The notes beneath the pieces were generated by a model. The model did not search any database and was not told the origin of the DNA. It worked only from the letters and a program-made list of their open reading frames with translations. From an uncultured Enterocloster sp. (GTDB lineage: Bacteria; Bacillota; Clostridia; Lachnospirales; Lachnospiraceae), in the NCBI GenBank assembly GCA_944382045.1, contig CALWMT010000157.1, positions 1-6,491 of the forward strand: a stretch of DNA of 6,491 nucleotides. Direction: 5' to 3'. The position numbers and the translations under genes are program-made. This document shows, piece by piece, positions 1 through 5,982 of this stretch (the stretch's first letter is position 1; every line of letters starts with the position of its first letter).

Positions 1-198
1 CTTGATCCTGGCTTCATCGAATTCCGCCTTCTCCGTCAGCTCCACCACATATCCCCTTCGGATTCGGCTGCCCGCTCCGAAGGGAATATAGACCTGACTC
101 CCCGCCTGCACCTTTCCTGCAAGCTCCGAGGGAATCCGATATTGAAACACCCTGTCCACACGCTCATGGGAAATGTCGATAATAATATTCGCATACAT
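1..198 (-). CDS. priA: PriA primosomal helicase (N'), N-terminal 66 residues only
   Basis: This is the start of primosomal protein N', the superfamily 2 helicase that recognises stalled or abandoned forks and reloads the replication machinery. Only residues 1-66 lie in the window; the gene runs off the low-coordinate edge. They match the 3'-DNA-end-binding domain that opens PriA. Visible hallmarks are the opening MYANIIIDISHERVDRVFQY, then RIPSEL (residues 21-26), the strand VYIPFGAGSR (36-45) and RRGYVVELT (47-55). The helicase core, zinc-binding cysteines and Walker motifs would lie outside the window, so activity cannot be judged. The ATG at 198 is supported by a strong Shine-Dalgarno sequence. 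A second in-phase-looking ATG at 194 is in another frame. The gene follows the MATE gene after 32 bases with no terminator, so it is probably cotranscribed. The assignment rests on the characteristic N-terminus alone. Confidence 0.9.
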   Translation of the reverse strand, partial: MYANIIIDISHERVDRVFQYRIPSELAGKVQAGSQVYIPFGAGSRIRRGYVVELTEKAEFDEARIK

Positions 199-205
199 GC
201 CGCTT

Positions 206-213
206 CACCTCCC
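206..213 (-). promoter_or_regulatory. Ribosome-binding site of priA
   Basis: On the minus strand this reads GGGAGGTG, a near-perfect Shine-Dalgarno sequence, 7 bases before the ATG at 198. It sits in the 32-base gap after the MATE stop codon and fixes the priA start. Confidence 0.75.
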
Positions 214-230
214 ACAAATATTATCCGCTT

Positions 231-1550
231 TCACACGGACACGGCCCGTCTTTCAAAGCCTGAAAAGCGCGCCAAGAACACAGCTGCCCGGAAGGCCCAG
301 TCAATGAACATTCCATACCAAACGCCGGGCACTCCCAGCTTGAACAGATTCACGAACACATACGCGAATCCGATTCGGAAGGCCCACATGGAAAACACGG
401 ATACCATCATGGTAAAGCGCGCGTCCATGGCGGCGCGGAGGGCATTGGGCAGGGTAAAGGCTGCCGGCCACAGAATCATAGCCGCACAGTGTGCCCGGAG
501 CAGCACGTGAGAGATCGCCGCCGCCTCCGAGGAAAGATTGTAGACACTGACCAGCCAGTCCGTCCCAAAAAACATGGCAGTGCTGATAACCGCGAGAATC
601 AGGTAGTTGATTCCCAGCAGGAGCCTTGTATAATGCATGGCCTCCTTAGGCTTCCCCGCTCCCACGCACTGCCCCACTATGGTGATCAGCCCCAGGCCCA
701 GGGCATTTCCCGGAAGGTACAGAAGCGTTACCAGGTTGCAGGCCACCGCATAGCTTGCGATCGAGGCCGTTCCCAGGGAGGAAACCAGGCTCTGGAGAAA
801 TATTTTTCCAAACTGAAACATGCCGCTCTCCAGTCCGCCGAGGATGCCGATGGAGAGAATGGTGCGGATCATCCTTGGATGGGGGCGCAGCGCCCTTATT
901 TTGCGTATGCGGAGCGCATTGTGGCGGTTCTGAAGCAGTATCAGTATGAGCACTGCCGCTGTCATGCGGCTGATCAGAGTGGGATAGGCCACGCCTGCCA
1001 CACCCATCTTTAGTCCAAAAACACAGATGGCGTTTCCTGTAATGTTGATTCCGTTCATCACCAGAGCGGTGAACATGGATACCTTGGAATTTCCCATGGA
1101 ACGAAACAGGGCTGCACAGGCATTATAGAGGCCGATAAATGGATAGGACAGCGCGGTGATCCAAAAATACGTCTGTGCATTGTCCATAACCTCCTGCTCG
1201 ACCTGTCCGAAGATGACCGCAAGGAGATGGCGGTTTCCTGCCAGTGCGGCCACAGTGACCGCCATGGAAATGGCCAGGGTGACGAACACAAGCTGCCCCG
1301 CAGCTGTTCCCGCGTCCCTGACCTGGCGTTTTCCCAGATACTGCGAGCAGACGACCGCTCCCCCTGTGGCCATTGCCCCCATGATCTGTATGATAAGAAT
1401 ACTGATGGAGTCTACTAGGGAGACGCCGGAAACCGCCGTCTCCCCCACTGCCGCCACCATGACCACATCGGCCATTCCCACCAGAACCGTGAGAATCTGC
1501 TCTACGATCAGGGGGGCCAAAAGCTTAATCAGCTGATCTCTTGTAAACAT
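231..1550 (-). CDS. MATE-family multidrug / organic-cation efflux transporter
   Basis: This is a 439-residue inner-membrane antiporter of the MATE family, part of the MOP superfamily. Such proteins export cationic drugs, dyes or metabolites in exchange for Na+ or H+. The length and the run of about 12 hydrophobic segments fit the family. The two homologous halves are visible. The first contains the proline/glutamate-bearing TM1 (P13, E17), VGMADVVMVAAVGE (24-37) and VCSQYLGKRQ (67-76). The second carries the equivalent IVGQCVGAGKPKEA (291-304), followed by LPNALRAAMDAR (367-378) and the WAFRIGFAYVF region (389-399). A basic loop around 208-228 (NRHNALRIRKIRALRPHPR) links the halves. The substrate and coupling ion cannot be read from the sequence. 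The start is ATG 1550, with a strong AGGAGG 10 bases upstream. An ATG seven bases further upstream is out of frame. The gene begins 8 bases after the aminopeptidase stop and is probably translated from the same mRNA. It has no frameshift or truncation. Family assignment is sure; function is only generic. Confidence 0.93.
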   Translation of the reverse strand: MFTRDQLIKLLAPLIVEQILTVLVGMADVVMVAAVGETAVSGVSLVDSISILIIQIMGAMATGGAVVCSQYLGKRQVRDAGTAAGQLVFVTLAISMAVTVAALAGNRHLLAVIFGQVEQEVMDNAQTYFWITALSYPFIGLYNACAALFRSMGNSKVSMFTALVMNGINITGNAICVFGLKMGVAGVAYPTLISRMTAAVLILILLQNRHNALRIRKIRALRPHPRMIRTILSIGILGGLESGMFQFGKIFLQSLVSSLGTASIASYAVACNLVTLLYLPGNALGLGLITIVGQCVGAGKPKEAMHYTRLLLGINYLILAVISTAMFFGTDWLVSVYNLSSEAAAISHVLLRAHCAAMILWPAAFTLPNALRAAMDARFTMMVSVFSMWAFRIGFAYVFVNLFKLGVPGVWYGMFIDWAFRAAVFLARFSGFERRAVSV

Positions 1551-1558
1551 GGCACATC

Positions 1559-2890
1559 TTACCTCCTGCCGTCCAGGCAGCAGCTGCCCTCTCTTGCCCG
1601 AAGGCAGGAGCTAAAGAATTCCTCTGCCGCACGGACAAAATACCAGGTATCGCAAACGCCGGCCGTCTCGTAGGGAGAATGCATAGCCAGCTGGGGCAGG
1701 CCAACATCCACCGTGCGCACTGCCACATGGCTGCTGGAAAGATTTCCCAGGGTAGAGCCTCCGGGAATATCTGAGTGGTTGGTAAAGGTCTGGAATGGCA
1801 CCTCTGCCCGCCTGCAGATCTCCTTGAAGACCGCTGCGGAAACCGCATCCGTCGTATACTTCTGTCCGCCATGGTATTTGATTACGATTCCCCGGTTCAT
1901 CAGCGGACGGTTCACCGGGTCCGCCTTCTCCCCCTGATTGGGATGAACCGCATGGGCATTGTCCGCGGAGATCATAAAGCTTGAGGCCAGCGCCTGCAAA
2001 AGCTCCTGCCCATCCCGCCCCAGCCCGCTGTTGATACGGCCAAGCACGTCCTCCAGGAAGGTAGAATCCGCACCCTGTCTGGTGCAGCTGCCCACCTCCT
2101 CATTGTCAAACACCGCGTGGACGGAAATGCTTTCCGGATGGGAGCCCCGCAAAAATCCCTTGAGGGAAGCAAAGGCACACTGCAGGTCGTCCAGCCTGGG
2201 ACTGGACACAAATTCCTCCCGGGCTCCCCAGATCGTTCCCGGCATCCGGCTGTAGAGGAACAAATCATGCCCCAGCACATCCTCCTGGCTGACGCCTGCG
2301 CTCTCCGCCACAAGCTCCATGAAGGTGCCCTTCCCCTCTCCGCCTGCATACATGGGAATCATATCCTTCTGAATGCTGTATTTATACCCGTCATTCACGG
2401 ACCGGTTCATGTGAATAGCCAGACTGGGAATCATGAGCAGGTCCCTGTCTGCATTTACAAGACGCATCTCAATCCCCCGCTCCGTCCGCACAGCCAGACG
2501 GCCGGATACCGACAGAGGCCGGTCAAACCAGGGAGCACAGAGCATGCCGCCGTATTTCTCCACATTCAGCCGCCCATACCATCCCTCCGCCTCCAGCTCC
2601 GGATTCTCCTTGATCTTAAAGGTGGGGGAATCACTGTGGCTGGCTATGATATGAAAGCTCTTAAAATCCTTCCTCCCAATCTTAAAGGCGATGAGGGAGG
2701 ACTGGTTCCGCGTCACAAAGTACCGGCCGCCCTCCTTTAAGTCCCACGGCTCCGCCTCACAAAGCTCCGTAAAGCCCTCTGCCCGCAGCCTGCGCGCCTG
2801 CGCCTCGGCCGCATGGAAGCAGTCCGGGCTTTCCCCGATAAACTGCAGGAGCTCCTTTGTGGTCTCTCTGGCCATTTTTTCTGTATCCAT
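1559..2890 (-). CDS. apeB: M18-family metallo-aminopeptidase (aspartyl aminopeptidase type)
   Basis: This is a cytoplasmic dinuclear-metal (usually zinc) aminopeptidase of family M18, which removes N-terminal residues from peptides; many members prefer Asp or Glu. All expected metal and catalytic motifs are present with the start used here: SHSDSP with H85, RLDDLQ with D234, DNEEVGS with the E264/E265 pair, SADNAHA with D310, and AMHSPYETAG with H404. Also typical are PSLAIHMNRSVNDG (155-168) and HSDIPGGSTLGN (372-383). At 443 residues it matches bacterial M18 enzymes. The reading frame extends upstream to a TTG at 2929, but that would overlap murF by 38 bases and add a basic, non-conserved leader. 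ATG 2890 has a Shine-Dalgarno sequence and leaves a one-base gap to murF, so I chose it. Another ATG at 2875 is too far from that site. There is no signal peptide. Its place after murF suggests cotranscription only; a role in cell-wall peptide turnover would be speculation. The symbol apeB is the usual bacterial name, but substrate preference is unproven. Confidence 0.93.
   Translation of the reverse strand: MDTEKMARETTKELLQFIGESPDCFHAAEAQARRLRAEGFTELCEAEPWDLKEGGRYFVTRNQSSLIAFKIGRKDFKSFHIIASHSDSPTFKIKENPELEAEGWYGRLNVEKYGGMLCAPWFDRPLSVSGRLAVRTERGIEMRLVNADRDLLMIPSLAIHMNRSVNDGYKYSIQKDMIPMYAGGEGKGTFMELVAESAGVSQEDVLGHDLFLYSRMPGTIWGAREEFVSSPRLDDLQCAFASLKGFLRGSHPESISVHAVFDNEEVGSCTRQGADSTFLEDVLGRINSGLGRDGQELLQALASSFMISADNAHAVHPNQGEKADPVNRPLMNRGIVIKYHGGQKYTTDAVSAAVFKEICRRAEVPFQTFTNHSDIPGGSTLGNLSSSHVAVRTVDVGLPQLAMHSPYETAGVCDTWYFVRAAEEFFSSCLRAREGSCCLDGRR
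1561..1567 (-). promoter_or_regulatory. Ribosome-binding site of the MATE gene, overlapping the upstream stop codon
   Basis: The minus strand reads AGGAGGT here, 10 bases before the ATG at 1550. The TAA stop of the aminopeptidase gene (1561-1559) shares its first base with the end of this site. A ribosome terminating there covers the MATE start region, which favours coupled translation. Confidence 0.8.
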
Positions 2891-2891
2891 C

Positions 2892-4391
2892 CTATTCGTT
2901 CTCCTTCTTTTCCTGCTTCTGTCTGTCAAGCAGATGCTTCACTGCCTGGGACAAGCCCATGCTGTTGGACCCCTTGAAAAGGACGCCGTCTCCCTCCTTC
3001 AGATTCTCATCCAGCCAGGCCTTCACCTCGTCCAGGCTTTTGCAGAGCTGTATCTGGGGCGGATGAGCAGAGCCCTCCGCAGAGGTGTCCTGCCAAGCGT
3101 TCCGCTCCATTCTGACGCCCTCGAGCGCCCCGCATACTCCCGTCCCGATCTCCCGCGCCAGCTCCCCAAAAAGCACCAGGCAGTCCAGATTCTGGCCCGC
3201 CGCAAAGGCTCCCACCTCCCGATGGTAGGCCGGGGCCTCCGGTCCCAGCTCCCGCATATCCGCCAGCACTGCGATTTTGCGCCTGCAGCCCTCCAGAGAA
3301 TGGAGCACCTCGATTCCTGCCTTCATAGAAGCGGGGCTTGCGTTGTAGCTGTCATCGATGACGGTAATGCCGCCGATGTGCAGAATCTGCTGTCTGCCCT
3401 TATAGCCTGTGAATCCGCCCAGCTCCCTGGCTGCTGCCTCCAGATCCACGCCGTAATAATCCGCCGCAGCCAGAGCCGCCAGCGCATTCTGCACCATATG
3501 GCTTCCCATAACCTGAAGCCGGACGGGAATGCGCCTCTCCCCGCAGACCGCTGTAAAGGCTGTCTGGCCTCCTTCCACTCGGAGCTCCTCTCCCCTGTAT
3601 GCGCAGTTCTCCCCCATGCCATAGAAGATGATCTGCCGGCCCGGAATGTGAACCGTCCGCAGAAGGGGATCATCCCCATTTAGAAACAAGGGGCCGTCCG
3701 CTGGCATTCCATCCTGTATATGGAGCTTCTCCCTGAGAATGTTTTCCTGAGAGCCCAGCTGCTCGATGTGGGCCACACCGATATTTGTGATGAGGGCACA
3801 ATCCACCCTGGCTATATTGGCAATCCGTGTCATTTCTCCCGGCTCGCTCATGCCAAGCTCAATCACTCCGATCTGCGCCTCGGGGGGAATCTCAGCCAGC
3901 GTGATGGGCACCCCCACCTGGCTGTTGCTGTTTCCAGGCGTCTTATACACGGAAAACCCTGCGCTTAAGGCCGCTGCCGTCATCTCCCGGGTCGTGGTCT
4001 TTCCCACGCTGCCGGTTACACCCACCAGCGGAATTGGATTTTGTGAGCGCAGAAAGCTTCCCAGAGCCTGGAGTGCCCGGCGGGTATCCTCCACTGCAAT
4101 CCAGGCCGCTTCCGCTTTGGCGGACATTCCCGTTTCCTGTCCGGCCATCGCCCGCTCCGCTTCCTCCCGGCTCTGATGGCGGCTGGTAAATACAGCCGCT
4201 GCTCCATTTTTCAGGACCTGGCCGATAAAATCATGGGCATCCACCCTCTCCCCGATGATGGGAACAAACAGATCCCCCTTCGCCGCGGTCCGCGAATCCA
4301 GGCTGATGTGCGCGATAACCTGCTTTTCATCGCCGAAAATCACCCGTCCGCCTACGGCCCGTGCAGTCTCCTCCGCCGTCAGTCTCAGCAT
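2892..4391 (-). CDS. murF: MurF, UDP-MurNAc-tripeptide--D-alanyl-D-alanine ligase
   Basis: MurF is the cytoplasmic ATP-dependent ligase that adds the D-Ala-D-Ala dipeptide to UDP-MurNAc-tripeptide, the last soluble stem-peptide step before MraY. The three Mur-ligase domains are visible. The N-terminal UDP-substrate domain includes ISLDSRTAAKGDLFVPIIGE (residues 29-48). The central ATPase has the P-loop GVTGSVGKTTT (124-134), GNSNSQVGVP (153-162), IELGMSEPGEM (177-187), NIGVAHIEQLGS (203-214) and LNGDDPLL (237-244). The C-terminal Rossmann-like domain has DDSYNASPASM (346-356) and FKGSNSMGL (472-480). The motifs NSN and DDSYNA, and the absence of a MurE-type DNPR motif, separate it from MurE. 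At 499 residues it is somewhat longer than the roughly 450-460 usual for the family. The extra length seems to lie in a charged linker at 71-97 and a polar stretch at about 430-446. Its ATG overlaps the end of murE by 7 bases, and a modest GAGGGA lies 5 bases upstream. All motifs are intact, so an active enzyme is expected. Confidence 0.97.
   Translation of the reverse strand: MLRLTAEETARAVGGRVIFGDEKQVIAHISLDSRTAAKGDLFVPIIGERVDAHDFIGQVLKNGAAAVFTSRHQSREEAERAMAGQETGMSAKAEAAWIAVEDTRRALQALGSFLRSQNPIPLVGVTGSVGKTTTREMTAAALSAGFSVYKTPGNSNSQVGVPITLAEIPPEAQIGVIELGMSEPGEMTRIANIARVDCALITNIGVAHIEQLGSQENILREKLHIQDGMPADGPLFLNGDDPLLRTVHIPGRQIIFYGMGENCAYRGEELRVEGGQTAFTAVCGERRIPVRLQVMGSHMVQNALAALAAADYYGVDLEAAARELGGFTGYKGRQQILHIGGITVIDDSYNASPASMKAGIEVLHSLEGCRRKIAVLADMRELGPEAPAYHREVGAFAAGQNLDCLVLFGELAREIGTGVCGALEGVRMERNAWQDTSAEGSAHPPQIQLCKSLDEVKAWLDENLKEGDGVLFKGSNSMGLSQAVKHLLDRQKQEKKENE
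2901..2906 (-). promoter_or_regulatory. Ribosome-binding site that decides the aminopeptidase start
   Basis: The minus strand reads AAGGAG, located within the last codons of murF, 10 bases before the ATG at 2890. It supports that start over the upstream TTG at 2929 and the internal ATG at 2875. Confidence 0.65.
4385..4391 (-). other. 7-base murE/murF overlap (ATGCTGA)
   Basis: The murF start codon (4391-4389) lies before the murE stop codon (TGA, 4387-4385), giving a shared ATGCTGA on the minus strand. The upstream GAGGGA (4402-4397) is only moderate, so murF translation probably depends in part on ribosomes finishing murE. This would keep the two sequential ligases in proportion. Confidence 0.85.
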
Positions 4392-5953
4392 TCCATTCCC
4401 TCTTTTCTCAGCTCTTCTATGGTCTCCTCGATCACCTCGCGGTCCAGAAAATGGGTGCGGACCCCATTGATTTCCTGATAATCCTCATGGCCCTTGCCTA
4501 TCACGGCAATCATATCCCCCTCCTGGGCATGGCGGATGCTGTACGCAATTGCCTCCCGCCGGTCAGGTATAAGAATATAATTTCCGCCCGCCTTTTCCAC
4601 GCTTCCCCGGATGTCCTCCAGGATGTCCTCCACCCTCTCGTAGCGGGAATTGTCCGCAGTGAGGATACACAAATCTGCCATGCGGCCTCCGATTGCTCCC
4701 ATGGAATATCTGCGGTCCTTGGAGCGGTTTCCTCCGCAGCCAAACACGCAGATCAGGCGCTTGGGCCGGTAGAGGCGCAGGGTTTTTAATAGGCTCTCCA
4801 TACTCACTGCATTGTGGGCATAGTCCACCAGCACGGTCATCCGATGGGATTTATGGACAATCTCCATGCGGCCATTGACCCGCATATGCTCCAGCGCGCG
4901 GCATACAGCCTCGGTGTCTATCCCCAGAAGGCTGGCCGTTCCGATGGCAGCCAATGCATTTTCCACATTAAACAGGCCGGGGATTCCCAGACGTACCTTA
5001 AAATTTCTGCGCCCGTTTACCTGGAACTCCGTACCCACGAATCCTGGCTCTGACACAAAATGGAGCTGGGCTGCCGTGAAATCCGGCCTCTCCTCTGCCG
5101 CGGCCTCACCGGCTGGATCTGCTTTCCCCCCTTGCTCCGCCTCTGCACCCGGCATCTGATAGGTGAAGAGCTGGCAGGAAGCATTTTTTATGATATCGTG
5201 AAAATGCTCATCCCCTCTGTTTACAAGCCCTGTCCTGCATCTGGACAGCAGGCTGGACTTATAATAGAGATATTCCTCAAAATTCTCGTGCTCGTCTGGG
5301 CCGATGTGGTCCGGAGAAATATTGGTAAACCGACCTATACCAAAATACAATCCGTGAACCCGGTGCATCTTCATGCTCTGAGAGGAGACCTCCATCACCG
5401 CATAAGCGCATCCCGCATCCGCCATCTGGGCAAAGGCCTGATGAAGGGTATAGGATTCCGGAGTCGTATTCTGTGTGGGAATCGTCTCATCCCCTATGAC
5501 AATCCCTGTGGTGCCGATAAGTCCCGTCTTCCTGCCGGAGGCCTCCAAAATAGCCCGGATCATGTGGGCCGTGGTTGTCTTTCCCTTGGTCCCCGTGACT
5601 CCTATAAGAATCAGCCGGCGGGCTGGATACCCAAACCGGGCAGCAGAGAGAAGCGCCAGGGCCCTCCTGCCGTCTTTTACTCGGAGCACCACTGCCTTGG
5701 ACAGCTCCTCCTCGGAGAGCCCCGCCGCAGACAGCTCCTCCTCTATGTCCCGCTCTGCCACGATGACCCGCACGCCTGCCTCCAGTACCTGCGGAATAAA
5801 TTTGTGGGAATCCACCCGCGTTCCGGCAATGCACACGAACACGCACCCCGGCGCTGCCCTGCGGGAGTCATAAATGACATCCTCCACCTCAGCGTCCAGG
5901 CTTCCCTGCACCAGCTCATACTCCAGCTCATCCAGCCAATCCCTCAAAACCAT
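4385..5953 (-). CDS. murE: MurE-type UDP-MurNAc-L-Ala-D-Glu ligase (probably meso-DAP-adding), divergent form
   Basis: MurE adds the third stem-peptide residue (meso-diaminopimelate or L-lysine) to UDP-MurNAc-L-Ala-D-Glu, using ATP, in the cytoplasm. Visible are the UDP-binding N-terminal domain with YDSRRAAPGCVFVCIAGTRV (residues 28-47), the P-loop GVTGTKGKTTT (118-128), NTTPESYTLH (162-171), MEVSSQSM (187-194), FTNISPDHIGPDEHENFEEY (209-228) with the likely carbamylated K232, NGRME (360-364), VDYAHNA (376-382), GCGGNRSKDRR (405-415), DNSR (434-437) and GKGHEDYQ (486-493). In E. coli MurE the DNPR arginine and the G and E of GKGHE contact DAP; here R437, G486 and E490 are kept, which favours DAP. 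Departures from canonical MurE are DNSR for DNPR, SPDHIGPDEHENFEEY for the usual TRDHLDYHG-type loop, and GGNRSKDRR for GGDRDKxKR. An acidic linker at 269-290 also stands out. At 522 residues it is slightly long. ATG 5953 has AAAGGA 8 bases upstream. A second, canonical murE elsewhere in the genome is possible. Mur-ligase identity is certain; the amino acid added is inferred. Confidence 0.93.
   Translation of the reverse strand: MVLRDWLDELEYELVQGSLDAEVEDVIYDSRRAAPGCVFVCIAGTRVDSHKFIPQVLEAGVRVIVAERDIEEELSAAGLSEEELSKAVVLRVKDGRRALALLSAARFGYPARRLILIGVTGTKGKTTTAHMIRAILEASGRKTGLIGTTGIVIGDETIPTQNTTPESYTLHQAFAQMADAGCAYAVMEVSSQSMKMHRVHGLYFGIGRFTNISPDHIGPDEHENFEEYLYYKSSLLSRCRTGLVNRGDEHFHDIIKNASCQLFTYQMPGAEAEQGGKADPAGEAAAEERPDFTAAQLHFVSEPGFVGTEFQVNGRRNFKVRLGIPGLFNVENALAAIGTASLLGIDTEAVCRALEHMRVNGRMEIVHKSHRMTVLVDYAHNAVSMESLLKTLRLYRPKRLICVFGCGGNRSKDRRYSMGAIGGRMADLCILTADNSRYERVEDILEDIRGSVEKAGGNYILIPDRREAIAYSIRHAQEGDMIAVIGKGHEDYQEINGVRTHFLDREVIEETIEELRKEGMEC
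4609..4632 (-). repeat. Perfect 12-bp tandem repeat within murE
   Basis: On the plus strand GGATGTCCTCCA occurs twice back to back. On the coding strand it encodes a repeated Glu-Asp-Ile unit, VEDILEDIR (residues 441-449), in the helix after the DNSR motif. The repeat keeps frame. The spacing from DNSR looks normal for MurE, so it need not be a recent insertion. Confidence 0.8.
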
Positions 5954-5961
5954 AATTCTTA

Positions 5962-5967
5962 TCCTTT
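5962..5967 (-). promoter_or_regulatory. Ribosome-binding site of murE
   Basis: The minus strand reads AAAGGA, 8 bases before the ATG at 5953, in the 29-base gap after fhs. The gap contains no hairpin with a U-tract, so I see no terminator between fhs and murE. No clear -35/-10 pair fits in so short a gap. Confidence 0.65.
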
Positions 5968-5982
5968 CTCACGCTTCTGCCT

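Noticed and set aside
142..510. A plus-strand open frame spanning the priA/MATE junction
   Set aside because: It overlaps two well-supported minus-strand genes and has low-complexity basic sequence with no family resemblance.
231..1550. The transporter as a MurJ-type lipid II flippase, given its mur neighbours
   Set aside because: At 439 residues with about 12 segments and the paired MATE motifs (VCSQYLG and IVGQCVGAG), it fits MATE rather than the longer, 14-segment MurJ.
2891..2929. A longer aminopeptidase beginning at TTG 2929
   Set aside because: It would overlap murF by 38 bases, adds a basic non-conserved leader, and ignores the AAGGAG site that serves ATG 2890.
2691..3683. A 330-codon open frame on the plus strand, antisense to murF and the start of the aminopeptidase
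   Set aside because: It lies opposite two genes with intact conserved motifs, has no recognisable domain, and is arginine-, serine- and leucine-rich as expected for an antisense shadow in GC-rich DNA.
5954..5982. A terminator or promoter between fhs and murE
   Set aside because: The 29-base gap holds a ribosome-binding site but no inverted repeat with a T-run and no room for a convincing -35/-10 pair.
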